Assembly: GCA_029891345.1 (NCBI GenBank)
Contig: CM057005.1
Location: 69,167,232 to 69,231,231, forward strand
Reading direction: 5' to 3'
Length of the DNA: 64,000 nt
DNA from: Dryococelus australis
Taxonomy: Eukaryota > Arthropoda > Insecta > Phasmatodea > Phasmatidae
The notes below the pieces were generated by a model. It was not told where the DNA came from. It ran no database searches and saw only the letters and a program-made list of their open reading frames with translations. A program made the position numbers and the translations under genes. This document shows, in pieces, positions 12,316 to 24,720 of this stretch. Position 1 is the stretch's first letter; every line of letters starts with the position of its first letter.

Positions 12316-12708
12316 AAACATCTACAGGTATGAATGTTTAAGTGGGTCACTTTAGTGTGACAAAGAAGGTAGTGCAGCCAGGAGGGACGATTAGCTGCAG
12401 GTATTTCTGATAATTTACCACAGATCATAAGCTGTCCAGGGGAAAGAAAGGAACAGTGTGAGATTGTGTAGTTAACATACTATTTCCTGGGTTTCGGCTG
12501 AGTAGTATGTATTTGCAGCGAGCATGTCAACTTACATTGTGATGTTCATTTTTTTTATTATTTTGCATCCCGACTTGTTAACATTTCCACTCCTGTGCCT
12601 TCATTTTCTACGTTTTGCAACTTCCTCGGGCTTAGATGATAATTTGGAAACTGAAACAGGCGGCTTACCGTCCCTTTCCCTGCTATGAATGCGTGTGTGT
12701 GTCAGTTA

Positions 12709-13230
12709 CCGTATTTACCAGAATGGAAGATGGCCCTGAATCCAAGACGACCCCTTCCTAAAAAAAAATTTTTGAGCGAAAAATATTTAAACCTGAATTC
12801 AATACTACCCCTGTGAAGTGCTGAAAACAATTATTTAGGTTCAAGTATTTTTGCATGAATTTATAACAAACCCTGCAAGAAGAAATGCTATTATGTATCT
12901 CAATAATATGATATATTTTATTTACTGTTAAAGAAAAGCTAGTCGCAATGCAATAGGTGTGTCTTAACCTGTCTGTATGTTATCAGCATCTTTTTTACAG
13001 TGTAAAACTTTTTTGGGTGTTATATAAACATGACTTGAGCCATTTTACTTCTCAGAAAAGCACTTCCTCTTTAGCTGGGTGACATCAGATAAGGGGATCC
13101 TTGTCAAAGTTGACAGGTACAGTCTTAGTCCTACAAAAATACGTACAATTGTTCTAGCAGTGTCGCACATTTATGGTATTTGTGCCTAGGTTTTGAATTG
13201 GAGACTACCCTGAATTGTAGGTAATTACAG
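12709..13230. mobile_element. TA-target MITE, copy 1
   Basis: Starts with CCGTATTTACCAGAATGGAA after TA (12707-12708) and ends with GTAATTACAG before TA (13231-13232). Its body is homologous along most of its length to the reverse complement of 23213-23780. Near its right end about 45 bp of the terminal region is missing compared with that copy. There is no coding capacity. The terminus type and TA duplication fit a Tc1/mariner/pogo-mobilised non-autonomous element. Confidence 0.7.
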
Positions 13231-13430
13231 TAAGTTCTATATTTCCGGGGTACCACTTGCACATATTTTCTCAGAAATGAAAACAAGTATAGGTCCTGGT
13301 TACCTTTTAGGGGCAAGAATACGATAAATAGGCATACTGTAAATGTATGTAATGTGAATAGCTGTACCATCTGCCGTGTCACATTTGACCATGCTCTTTA
13401 AGTTCTGACTGTATGTGCTGACCTCGAAGT

Positions 13431-13470
13431 GCCTGGTCATTTTATCAATCGCCTGGTCATTTTATCAATC
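13431..13470. repeat. Perfect 20-bp tandem duplication
   Basis: Two adjacent identical copies of GCCTGGTCATTTTATCAATC (13431-13450 and 13451-13470). Confidence 0.95.
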
Positions 13471-13549
13471 GCCTCCCTGCTACAGTTTCCCCTTCTCAAG
13501 CCCTACGCAGATGCCAGATGGCTAAAACTAACAGTTAGACATTCTGTCT

Positions 13550-14290
13550 GTATACTCTTTGTGACACCTGGGTCAGATCATGATGTCCCAAGCATCAGGG
13601 AGCCATGAGAGTGGATGCTCTTAGCTTCCTACTGTCACCTCCAATTTGGTACTTGGGTCAGACTGCAACGTCCCACGCACCAAATCACTGGGGGAGAGTA
13701 TAGTAGAACAGGCCTCCCACCTCACCTGACCACTGCATCCTTCACTCCATCAGGCTGTCTACTCCTTACTGGTCACTCACTATCTACTTAACTGGTTACC
13801 TCCCACCACCTTATGCCTCATAGGGTTGGGGGGGGGGGGGATAAAGCTGCCAAGCAGGGTCTAGCTCAGGCTGGAGTCTTGAGGGAAAGCGACCCAATTG
13901 GCAACCAGGTATACTCCTGGAAAAAAGAGGAGGCTGCGCATCAGAGAGGGTCTGCAACCAGTTCATCAATCTGCACCTCGAACCTCCTTTGGCATGTATC
14001 TTGTGCAGTATCTCGTCTGCCTCCTACACCGCTAAAGAAGACACTAACCTTTGTCCGGCTAGCAAACGTTACCAAGGTAGTCAGGCCCCTTAACATCACA
14101 CCAGCTTATATATCTACTAGGGTTCCCACTTGCCCATAGCATACCACACCATCCAAAGCTCAATGCACGATCACAGAAATGGCCAAAGCCAACAATCAAG
14201 GCACCAAGAAAAACTCAGTTCAAGAAACAACCAAGGCATCAGCGTCGTCCAGGAGGAGAAGTACCTCTGTCTCACCCTCTAATTATAACT
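13550..14290 (+). pseudogene. GC-rich retroelement-like remnant, unclassified
   Basis: A GC-richer island with a plus-strand open frame (13813-14139) followed in another frame by a basic, Pro/Lys/Arg-rich stretch (about 14,180-14,300), as is common near gag nucleocapsids. No zinc knuckle or enzyme motif was found. It contains a G run at about 13,828-13,840. The base composition matches the retroelement islands elsewhere in the window, which is the only reason for the call. Confidence 0.25.
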
Positions 14291-14539
14291 CGCACTAGGG
14301 GTGAGCGATGGGGCCACTCATTCACTGCACTCATGTTGTGAATGGTAGTGTCACTGCATTAGGATACCGCTCCCTTAGGGATTGGACTGCTAGTCTAGAG
14401 TTTGCCCTTCTCATCGCACACTAACAGTGCAGAGAGTGGTATTTCTTCAGCAGAAATATACGTGATGATAAACCTGTCATTATTTCTCTCATCTAATTAC
14501 TGTTTTAAAAACATGTGTTAAAAAAAAAACTACTTATTT

Positions 14540-14640
14540 GGTAACAAAAACTTTAAATGTGGGCTGCTTGTCTGCTCACAGCTGCTATTAGGTAACCAGA
14601 ACTTTAAACGTGGACTGCTTGTCCACTCACCCCTGGTGAC
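14540..14640. repeat. 51-bp imperfect tandem duplication
   Basis: GGTAAC...ACTTTAAA followed by a GCTGCTTGTC-like word occurs at 14540 and again at 14591 (GGTAACC...GACTGCTTGTCC). The two units are diverged. Confidence 0.7.
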
Positions 14641-14909
14641 AGGTTGCGGACAGACCAGCGTGAAAGCTACTCTCTCACTCCATCCCTCTAAAAGTTATTT
14701 TTTTCTTTTTCTTTATATCAGCATCACGTGGCTGGCATTACCATTCCTACCAAGGTAGCATGGTGAATAACACACCCTGACAAAAATTTATTCTTATTAT
14801 TAGAAACAAGTCCCAAACTTTTATTTGTAAAACTGTAACTATAAGAAGGGAGGAATTTATAAGGAGTGGGCATCATACCCATTAGATACACATTTACATG
14901 TATGGTGCA

Positions 14910-15035
14910 AACTCGATTTTAACTAAAAAAATGTTATACTGAACTCGACTTTCATACAACTTGAAACTTGACTCGAGTCTCGTACAACTTGACTTTACTC
15001 GACTTGAAGCTGTTAAACTCCAACTCGCCCATCAC
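14910..15035. repeat. Cluster of ACTCGACTT-like words
   Basis: At least five related words (AACTCGATTTT, AACTCGACTTT, GACTCGAGTC, ACTCGACTTG, AACTCGCCC) lie within about 125 bp. Such subterminal repeat clusters are typical of hAT-like element ends. I could not identify a partner end confidently. Confidence 0.4.
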
Positions 15036-15131
15036 CAGGTAATACCAATTATTTCTGGTAGAATATGGATAAAGCTTGGCATTTTGTGAAAAGAGAACAA
15101 ATAAGCTACATATTTTGGCTCATAAAAATGT

Positions 15132-16182
15132 TTAAAAATGGGACTTGAATAGGTTGTTGGCAGTTGACGAATTCGGGTGTTCCCGGGAAAGGGTTTTGCC
15201 TTCCCTAACTAGTTCAAATGTGAATGCTGATTCCGCTCCTGTTGTTTTAAAATTACTGGGTCTCTCTTGGAGTGTCAAATGAACTGGTAAAACATTTGCC
15301 TGGTGGGTCAGGGATCTTCCCACCCTGGAAGATTCAGGATTACACCATTTTAATTGAGAGACTTCAGTAGGAGGAGAGGAACCAAACCTTAGGGTAAGTC
15401 TGATCAAATAGATCTCCCTCCCATGAGTTTGATCCGGCTTACTGTGAAGGTTGTCAAGAAACGTGACACAAGCTATCATGGGTTAAGGAATTAAAGGAGA
15501 ATGTATAACTCTGGGACTAGACTTATTCTGAGGAGTCTGAGTTCTGTTTCCTTCTATACTGCTGTGGTCTAGTCGGCTTGCGAGTTGGAACGAAATTGGG
15601 AGATGCAGACACTGTTCTATGGGGGTTTGCGATCTTGGGTGGAAGGCAAATATTAATGATCTTCCCGGCGACTGTGCGAACCTGACATGTGATGATGGGA
15701 TCTCGTACTGGAAGTGCAGGATGAGATGAAGTGGTTGGTTCCAGCGCAGGCAAAGACGTAGCCGGGGTGTAAATGTAGTCGACCGTGTGCGAGGGCCAAT
15801 CTAGGCCGAGTAAGAAATCTCCAAGCTGTCTTACAGCCATGAATATCAGGGGAATACAGTTAGTGTGTGTTACCTCTGCACTAAATAACGTTTCAATATT
15901 AGTATTAGGGCAGTTGATATTGACCGGTGGAGTTACTGTGCATTTTAAATCTTCAAATTCTGTTTGCAATGCCCATCGGACTAATCTACATATGTACTTG
16001 ATTGGCTTTTCCTTTAGTTGTAAAAGGAATCTCACTAGAATATAACAGCAAAAGGAGCACACTCCCAGTACACCAGGTGGTATCCAAGTTCTCCTGGGTC
16101 CAGTCTTTACTGTAGACTGGGACTGAGATAATGGATAGTTAAATAGTCTGGGATCGTGGGTTTGAATCCTGCTGGAAGTCAA
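15132..16182 (-). pseudogene. LTR retroelement protease-region remnant
   Basis: The main open frame, 15523-16182, codes on the minus strand for a segment ending its folded part in FMAVRQLGDFLLGLDW. This resembles the C-terminal half of retroviral-type aspartic proteases (the LLG-D/N-W/F-L pattern). It is followed by a Thr/Pro-rich linker and a basic tail (VPTRKPTRPQQYRRKQ). The active-site D-T/S-G half is not visible, so the N-terminal half is lost or shifted out of frame. A second short frame (15132-15479) continues downstream without recognisable motifs. The upstream end of the frame runs into the tRNA-like sequence at 16.1 kb, so the first residues are not protease. Confidence 0.55.
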
Positions 16183-16280
16183 AACGACCCATACTGTATC
16201 CTGGATATTGTGGTCTTATTGAGACTGGAATTTATCCTGGCCTTTGCAAGCTGGGGATAAACCAAGTACACCCGGTCCGT
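16085..16280 (+). repeat. tRNA-like SINE fragment with B box
   Basis: GTGGGTTTGAATCCTGC at about 16,155 is a very good RNA polymerase III B box. It is preceded by TGGATAGTTAAATAGTCTGG, which could be a poor A box, and by a CCAGTCT...AGACTGG hairpin. It is not a complete cloverleaf, so this is a SINE piece, not a tRNA gene. Confidence 0.45.
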
Positions 16281-16408
16281 TCCCATCTATCAGCAGGAAT
16301 GTGCTAGATTTTAAGAGAACCATTGAGATCTTTACCAAACTTTAATATTAAACATTGTGTCTGGGTAAAATGAAGTTTGTAAACAAATACTAATTTAGGC
16401 ATACATAT

Positions 16409-17490
16409 TTTATTTATACTATTGAGAAAAACAAGGGGATGCATAACTCTTTTGAATAATACAAGCTAATGTTAAAGCAGGTGAAGGCAACCTGCATAAA
16501 AGAATAAGAAAATTAAAGAATTTCTAACTCTTATTTGATTTTAGTATTACTTGATTATAAGGGGAAGGAAAGGGGAGCAGTCCAGAAGTGAAGTCGACAC
16601 GACCTGGCACTGCAGAGGTGATGGTAAAAGACTTACAGGTAGGGACGTCGTGATACCTCTGGATGCTGTGCTGGCGGTGTCTTCCAAGTGCTGCTGACGG
16701 CATCGTGGCAGGCATCTTCGGAGACCGTCACATCGTGATTGGTCTAGTGTTTAAGCTCCCTTTATAATGACTCCAGTCTTTGCAGACTGGGAAAGGTGGG
16801 AGTCCAATGGCTGACCCTGAAGACTTCACTTTTGGTAACCTCGGTGCGAGTGGCCTAGTGGTCAGAAACCCCTAGTTAAACCAGCTCGAGTCTTTGCAGA
16901 CTATGAGGGATGACAGCCACTTCCCCTCGTGGTGTGCTCGGCCTTATGCAAGCTGGAGGGCCAGCGACCGACTTGAGCTGCGGTTTGGCACCTCCTTATA
17001 TACAAAAAAATTCTGGCTTGTGGACTGTCAGCGTGGGGGGGGGGGGGGGGGTGTCACAGGGGTATTTTTAATCAGGCTTGTGGGCCACGCCACCCTATTC
17101 TTATCTCTCCCCTTGTAGGCTGTTGCTTATCTATCGCCTCTCCACGAGGCTCTGGCATCCTGTGACAACCTTATAGGCAGAGTGCTGGCATCCTACAGCA
17201 ACTCCTGGAACTAGCTTCTCCATTAGCGGTGTGTGGTGTGTCGAAGGACTCGTCGAACAGTACAATCTCTTGGGCAGGAAATGGGTGACCACGTGGAACT
17301 CGGGTGGACAGTACAATCTTTCATTTCACCAGGTGTCTGTAAGCTCTCACTTAGCTGGAAGCGATTCTTTAGGCATGGGATTAATTGAACTGCTGCTGTG
17401 TGACTTGGCCATATGAGTGTTGCAACTTGAAGATGGGGCAAAGTTGAAATGTAGATCACACATTCCCAATGTGCAGGGATGCGCCGTGCA
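16409..17490 (-). mobile_element. Divergent LTR-like region (minus)
   Basis: GTATATAAGG on the minus strand (16994-17003) is identical to the TATA box of the LTR at 32.0-32.8 kb. Two ACAGTACAATCT words (about 17,256 and 17,310) match paired ACAGTACAATYT words in the U3 of the 59 kb LTR. An AATAAA on the minus strand lies at 16409-16414. A 17-base G run (17035-17051) and the tRNA-like sequence at 16.85 kb interrupt it. The boundaries are guesses. Confidence 0.4.
16835..16925 (+). repeat. tRNA-derived SINE-like head
   Basis: TGGCCTAGTGG fits a pol III A box, and GCTCGAGTCTTTG about 40 bp later is a weak B box. An AGTCTTTGCAGACT hairpin occurs here and again at about 16,772. The pairing for a functional tRNA is absent. 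Confidence 0.45.
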
Positions 17491-17849
17491 CCAAGTTAAT
17501 CAGTCACGTTTGAAAGCCCTGCTTAGTATCTGCACTTTTGTGCAACTTGTATCATTCTACCTTGTATAAATGTAGGTTTCTGTGGATCTGAAATTAAGGA
17601 TGTAAGTAACTATGTTACTAATAATTTTGATTTTTACTCTTACGTGCATGAAACTAATAGAAACAAAATCAAATGTAATGTTCACAGGTTTAAACACCGC
17701 ACCTTTAATAACTGAAGACATGGAACTACTTTTCATACAGCATTGCTAACTTAATTTGAGCCATACAGTTATGAACAGAAACATTTTTCAGATGTATATT
17801 GACGCGTGATGGTCTCAGGAACACTATGAAGCTACGACACGGTCAGAGC

Positions 17850-18600
17850 TAGCTTTTAGTGTGCAGGTCAGTCACACACGGGGTTAACGGGGTCTGTCCA
17901 GATTTACTTGCAGGCTGGGGCCTGACTATTGTTGTAAAGGTTGGGTCACTTCGCCTGGTGGCTGTGCACAAAATCAAGTACTGGTTGAGCAACACTTCTT
18001 GCATTGTGACTTGCGGTCACCAGGTTACATGCACTGCTGCTTGATCGACTGGGCCAGTGAAACAGGACGGTCTGAAGATGCTGTGATGGCTACTGAAACT
18101 GCTGGAGAATGCCTTGACCAGGCTGGAACTTGGGTGTCCCTGGAACCTGGGCAAGCGATGCCTTATGGCACCTTATCCTATCGGCGGAAGGCAGCAACCA
18201 TAGGATGTGGCATCCACAGCATCATCTTGCGAGCTGAAAAGAGAGAAGGGGAGGGAGCTGGTAGGTGAGGCCTCTTCAGCTGTCGGGCGGCGTGGGCTCG
18301 GTCCCGGGGGTAATCGTGGCAGAGTGCCTTATTGGATGGGGTGCAGCCCCGGGTAACTTTGTAGGCGGTCGCAGCCAATCTCTCCTGCAGATCCTTACCA
18401 CCCTTTTGGTGTAAGGTATGGAGGGGGTTGGTACAACCAACCTTGCAAGAGAGAAGCAGGCGATGTAGATTTCCTGGCTAAATGTTCAACCGCAGCCGAG
18501 CCGGCGCAGAACTGTACCCTTACCCCAACCTGCAACACACACAATGCGGTGGTTGGAGGGCAGGTTTTCTCTTAGTTTTGGGGTTGCCGTTATCAGTGGT
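17850..18600. other. GC-richer island, unassigned
   Basis: There is a clear rise in GC content compared with the flanks and several short overlapping open frames but no recognisable motif. A GGTTGG/CCAACC hairpin lies at about 18,427-18,443. It borders the LTR fragment at 18.64-19.33 kb and probably belongs to the same inserted element. Confidence 0.3.
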
Positions 18601-18639
18601 AAGCGGATAGGGGGGTTTACTACTTCTTCAAGTTTTGCA

Positions 18640-19333
18640 GGGAGAGACCCTCTGGAATGTCTGGTAGAGAGCTGAAGTTTCTGGTCTGTCTGGAAGGTGA
18701 AGAGCGGTCAGCGAGCTCCAGCACATGAGGTGTTGGAGCAACCTGCTGGGGCTGTGTGGCTCTCATAAGAGCTGATGAACAACTGGTAGGTCTCTTGAAG
18801 ATGCGGGGTCGGCAGAGAGTTCTAGTACTCGGGGAGTGGTAAAGCTAGCTCGGAGCTGGCTGGCCCTGAAGAGGGCTGACGGAACAACTGGAGTTTCTGA
18901 GCTGTGTGCAGGTATAAGTACTGGCCAGCTCGCCCTCATCCGGGCGGCATGGTGGGGGTGGTCTGTCACTTGTTCTTGGGCGGAGCCAAGGACTGTCTGC
19001 TATGGCATCTGCTGCTGGCTGGAGCACTGGTGGCGCTACTCCTTGGTTCGCCCTCGAACTACTTGACCGCTTCAGGGGTGGTAGCAGCTGCTCAGTTGCT
19101 GGTTCACTCATCTTTTCATCATATTCTGAGGGTGTGGCGTGGCATAGCTTACTGACCGCGAATGATAAACAGTATATTACTGACGCGTCTGTATTACTCC
19201 CCGCAACAAGGGACTAACCTGTAGCACTCTGGTAGACATTACAATGGTTTGGACCACGTCCGGTGCACCTGGGAAATTATGCACAAATGAAACAAAGTGG
19301 TGGTTGCATGGGTCAGTAAAGCATTATGCGTCA
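18640..19333 (-). mobile_element. Partial LTR of the TGAYGC family (minus)
   Basis: On the minus strand it begins TGACGCATAATGC at 19333. It can be followed against the plus-strand LTR at 54,827: an ACTAATACAGAC-like word, TACTGTTT, then ACTTATACCTGCAC (18911-18922 region), CAGCTCAGAAAC and a short hairpin. Homology fades near 18,640, so the R/U5 end appears lost. Confidence 0.6.
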
Positions 19334-19339
19334 ATATTT

Positions 19340-22000
19340 CAACAGTGCTGTAACCATGAACCAGCTCAACAACAAGACGTGTAGCTGTTGCTTCAGAATT
19401 TAAATATGTTCCTTGGTGACCATATTGGTTAAGGCATTACATTTGTGTGTCAAACACCTTCAGCCAGTAACAGTTCAGACCTGTCCATAGAATAGCTTAA
19501 AATTTGAGCAATAAGTTAGTAGCCAAATGATTCATAATGTAATGCACCAAAAAAAAATTAATTGTAAAGTTTCACATCTGAAAATTCTAAATTAAGTAGA
19601 AGGGTACAGAATCTAATACGTATAATGATGAGGTAGCAGAACTTTAAAAGTATTATTTCATAAGTCAATATATGTTACATACAAATAGTTACTTCATGCT
19701 CTTATTTTTGAGTGAATCTTTTGAATTTCTAATATTGTAACCTCGCTTGAAACTTTGTTAGCTCAAGTGATGAACTTGCAATGTGATAATAAGCAAATTG
19801 AGTATTTCTTTGTTGAGTGACTTATTGTTTAATGCTGTGTGATCAACCAGTGCCCATGAATACCTTTTAGTAGTTAAAATTACACACGTGAAAAAGTAGT
19901 TCTTGATAATTTGACACATTTCAAACTCTGTAAAGTTTATTTCAGCAAAATTGTTATAACCGTTTACCAATAATTGGAAAATGTACAGATTTGTAAATGA
20001 GAACCCCAAGCATGGATAAATGAAAATATGAATTTGTCTGTGCGGCCTAATTGTACAGATCCAAGCTGAATGTAGGGTGAATTGCACGAGATCTTCTTGC
20101 AGGATGAGTATTGTGCAAAAGTATCATGTACTAGGTACTGGTATTCCAAATTGTCCAAATAAAGGGGCATGGTACACCTAAGCATCCCCAGATCAGTTCC
20201 TTATGTTTAATTATTGGTTTTTAAGAGACCATTTAAAGAACATTGTTGTAGTTAGTGTCCTCAGCTACAGCAATTAAACTTTTTTTAGTTTGTGTTAATA
20301 CTGGTTGTGTCTGTATATGATTATATATATTTTTATGTTAAATTTATTTTTAAGTTAACTTGTTCTATTATTACACTAGAACCCTGTTATAGAATTTCTC
20401 AAGGACCCCAAGAAGTGTCTACATTATGTAAGGGAAAACTTTACAAGAGCGTAATTCTGTATTGAAAACCATTTTTGTGGGCCATTAGAAGGCAACTTGT
20501 TAAGCAGGAAAATTTTATAAGTGGGGATGTTATAACATGGTTATACTGTGTTATTATAATTATTATATAGTAAAGTATTTCAGACTGGTTGCTGTGGATT
20601 GGGAAGTTATCTTCCATCCTGGTTAGGGACCAGTGGCCTTTCCAGTTTTCCTGCTTTCTGCAGTAAACCATCTCCATGGCTTGCTCTCTTTCTAGGTCCT
20701 ACCAGACATGCTGTCAGGCTGAGTGCTGGATGATATTTTAGGGATTCTGGTAACTGGGAGGGGCAGGGGGAGAGGCTCTTGTGTTTTCCACCTTAATTTT
20801 GCGTAGCCTCTTTTCTTTCAATATGTTGGTGCGGAGTGTGCTCTGTTCAGGCTACCTGGAGTAGCCCATGGTCCAATATGAGTTCCAGTTCCCAGGTGAA
20901 CAGTGGCTGCCATACATTAAGGCGGAAAAGGCCCTGCCTGAGAAATCACAAATTTGTTGAAATTTTTCCAGTTCAAATGATAAGAAATAATGTAATCAGT
21001 TGTCTGAAACTGAAATTCAACATTAAATGTTATACTTGAAGTTTGTTACATTATTGTATGTTATTATAAATTTATTCATAGACAGTTAGCAATATATAGC
21101 ATTCACAAGGCAGAATCTGCATCTGTGTGCTCACTGCATGGACTGCCGTTGAGTTGATAGTTCACAAGTTTGTTCATAAAACGTAATTGTTTCTCTTGCT
21201 CTTATATGTTGTGTTTGCCATTCATTGCTCACATTAACTTAATCTGCTGTGGAAACATCTTGCTGTGCGTGAATTTCCAAAATATAAAATAAAGAACTAG
21301 ATTGTAACTATGTACTTAAATATATTATTTCAATGGGGTTTCTTTTAAGACTACCATTTGAAATAACAAAACCATCACATACAGCAATAGTAAAACACAC
21401 ATACATAGGTTTCAAATAAAAAATTGTTGACTATTTTTCAGAAAGTAATGTATAGAAACAACAGAATAACCACTGTGCATAATTATGTTAAAATAATTGT
21501 TTTAAAATTTATAAAATAGTTTATTAAAGTAACTTAATTAAAGCTTCATAATTTTAGCAAAATTTTATCTACTTAGAAACTTTTGTAAAAAAAAAAGTAA
21601 TTTTCTTTTATAATTTTCAATTTAATAAAATTCTAAATAAATCTATTTTAATGATTTTTAAGCACTTATTTTGACATGTTTTACTAATTTTGTGGTTTAT
21701 ATCCCTATATTTTTTTTACAAAAAGTTAGCAATTTTTAAATTGAAAAGTATAGACTATCAGCTATGCCCTATATGAAAATTACTAGCATTTTAATATATT
21801 GTCAATAAATCTAAATCCTTCGAAATATGCTATATAGTTCAAATCTTGTTCCTGATTTTATTTTTTGGTAATTTGTTTGCTGCAAGACATTTCCATAACC
21901 CATAAATGTTGTATATGAATTTATGTAAAAGTTTTGATTCATCTTGTGTTTTTATTTGTTCAGTATACTTCTTATAGTGAATGTTTTGCAAAATTTGGCA
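19340..22000. other. AT-rich stretch without genes
   Basis: Apart from the small MITE at 20374-20550 I see no coding or RNA signal. The 21,300-21,960 part is especially AT-rich with long A and T runs. Confidence 0.6.
20374..20550. mobile_element. Small pogo-like MITE
   Basis: The left end CACTAGAACCCTGTTATAGA and the right end, read on the minus strand, CACAGTATAACCATGTTATA are imperfect inverted repeats flanked by TA-containing sites (20372-20373, 20552-20553). The element is about 177 bp and non-coding. The terminus resembles pogo/Tigger-type ends and the CAGTAGAACCTTGTTATAAT word at about 40,258. Confidence 0.55.
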
Positions 22001-22900
22001 GGGGGGAGGTTGACATGCTCAAAGTGTCAAGGCGGTAGAATGAAATCTGCTACACGTTAGGGCAGCCACTTTGACGTGGGACATGTGGTCAGGTGATGGT
22101 AGAGGTTAGGTTTGAGGAGCGGTGAATATTAATGTTGGAAAATTAAGGTTTTGGAGTTGGTTACCTGGGGCACCAGTGATTATTTACCAAATAATGTCAA
22201 TGATGTCGTTAGAGCTGACTCGTTCTCATGGTCGTTCGGCCGATGACCACAGCGTAATCCCTCCAGGGATTGTAGTACTCCTCTGAAATTATTATATGTT
22301 TTCTTGCTGACTGTGGGATATCTGGACTCCTGACATGCTTGTACGACACTGTTGGTTACTCCACAATTACATGTGACCTTTAAAACACTTCATTATACAC
22401 TTGCATTGACGATTAATTGGTGGGAGTAGGCCCGTACCTGAGATCCCTTGCGGCGACCTTGTTAAAAATACAAGTGGTATTTTTGATGTCACTACATATT
22501 TTATTAGGTATTTCTCTTACACGTCTCAGTTGAGACAACTTACAGTGCTACTGAGCTTAGGCCATCAGCATGGGCAAAACAGAAAAACAGACATGTGGTC
22601 ACACAATGGAATTAGTTGAAAGTCCACCCAGGTGATGCAAACACTGGGTGGGTGCGAGGGGCTGAATCTCTGGCGGCTGATATGAAAGCGTTTCTGGTTA
22701 ATTAATGCCTATTGCTGTTAAATGATCAAAGCAAAAGTTGCATGCCGCCCGAGCGTGCGAAAATGCGAGCCACGGCATAAGGCACTGCACCCCTCGCAAG
22801 ACAGGCTATGACTTACTTGTCGGGCGCAGCGTGCCGGCCGGCTTCACGGACTGACACACCCCGTGGAACTACATTGCTACACATGTCACGTGTAGAAAAT
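22000..22900. other. GC-richer intergenic island
   Basis: Contains a CpG-rich segment (about 22,740-22,860) with GCCGCCCGAGCGTGCG and a CTCGCAAGAC-like stretch. No open frame, inverted ends or tRNA-like pairing were found. Probably an old LTR or DNA-transposon fragment. Confidence 0.3.
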
Positions 22901-23212
22901 CTAGGGGTGGGAAATTCAATTCCTCGATTATTTCTATTTTTGCTGTAATCAACATAATAGAGAATCGAGAGAGAGTATGAATTTATTAATCTTAAATAAT
23001 TTTGATTATTATTGCAAAATTTAAGTTTATAGTTTAATAATTAGGCCAGTGCAAAATTCAAAATTTTTTATACCGTTTTGAATAATTAAATATTCATATT
23101 CGATTCGATGTTGAATGTAAATACTTTGAATTGTAGAATATTTGATTTTTTTTCGAAGTGTGAATGTTGATATTTAGAAACACTAGTTTTGGGCGCAAAA
23201 GAACATCACGTA

Positions 23213-23780
23213 CTGTATTTACCGGAAAGGAAGACAAGGTTTTTTGACAGAAAAGGAATATAAAAAATGAGGGGTCATCTACAATTCGGGAATCGTCTTC
23301 CATTCAAAACCTAAGCGATTTTGACAAAGGCTTTTCATGCATAAATACAGTATGTCTTATGGTTGTACTTATTTTTGCAGTGCTAAGACTGTACCTGTAA
23401 ACTTTGACAAGTGCCATAAAGAGGAAATGGCTGTAAAGAGGAAGAGCTTTGCTGGGAAGCAAAGTGGCTCAAGTCATGAATACGTATATAACACCCACAA
23501 AAGTTTTACAGTGTAAGAAAAATGCTGCTACTATACAGCCAGGTTGGACACACCTATTTCATTGTGATTAGCTTTTCTTTAGAAGTAAATCAAATGTATC
23601 ATATTATTCATATTATAGCATTTCTTCTTGAAGGGTTTGTCATAAATGAATGCATAAATACTTCAACCTAAATAATTTTTTCCAGCACTTCACAGGTGTA
23701 GTCTTGAATTCAGGTTTAAATATTTTTTTAGGAAGGGGTTGTCTCAGATTCAGGGTCGTCTTCCTTTCGGGTAAATGCGG
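23213..23780. mobile_element. TA-target MITE, copy 2 (complete)
   Basis: The left terminus CTGTATTTACCGGAAAGGAA and the right terminus (minus strand) CCGCATTTACCCGAAAGGAA are near-identical inverted repeats of about 23 bp. TA lies on both sides (23211-23212 and 23781-23782). The 568-bp body is non-coding and is an inverted homologue of 12709-13230. Confidence 0.85.
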
Positions 23781-24427
23781 TATTCGTATTCCCAGTAGTT
23801 AAAGCATTTGCAGTAAATTTTTAATAAGTATTCAGTAACATTTCACTGTACAAAACACTTCTTCCATGAAAAGAACTACATAAATACAATTTGCCCTTGG
23901 ACGCTTTTCAGTGTACGTATTGGGAAGTATTAAAACATTTTATAATTCCAATTTAATTAATTTAGAAAGACAGTATTTCTGAAGTAAAAAGAAAATTACC
24001 CATTACAGTCATTGTAAAGTAATTAATTTTTTGTAACTTAATGGTTTGAAAAGAATTCTTGGCTAGAAAATGCAAAATTCATTCAATTTTAAGGAATAAC
24101 AAGAAATGTTGAGTATTACATTAGAACTGGAATTGTATAATTTTTCTTAGAACTAAGATAATGCAATAATCAAGAATTCAAGCTTCTTAAGAGTAATAAT
24201 CGAGAATCAATAATCAAGGAAAAACATTAATCGTCCCATCTCTAATAAAAACCCTTAAACTTACATTGCTGCCTTCCCTCACATCTACACAAATAACCCT
24301 TGCTTTATTTAACATAATACATATGCACTGGAAAGATGAGATGGGGATGGTAACACGTGAGAATGAAAAGTATACAAAACAACAGAAAACACAATACTAA
24401 TATTAGGGCATTAAGGCTTTTCGTTGG

Positions 24428-24720
24428 ATGTCTCTTGTACGCACGTGTCCTTATGTGGTGGTGCCTTGCGTTTTAAGCCCTGTGGAAAACATAATTACTA
24501 GATGTGGGGTCTCTTTTCATATCACTGCGCCAGCAGCACGCATGGCCGCTATCCTGTGCATCTGGGGTTTGCGTCACACTTGCGTTGCACCTTGCGTAGC
24601 ATTGCGCCTGTGCCACCTGTGGCGTAGAGTGCGCACACTCACTGCGTTGCTGAAAATCAGTGCGGCAGGCAAACTGACTATTGGGAGGGGGTACGCTGCA
24701 CGTGTCAAGGTGGTGTAGGA
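24428..24720. other. CpG-rich island with TTGCGT words
   Basis: TTGCGT or close variants occur four times between about 24,567 and 24,606 in a locally GC-rich patch. A plus-strand open frame spans it but has no recognisable domain. It may be the end of a DNA transposon with subterminal repeats. Confidence 0.25.
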
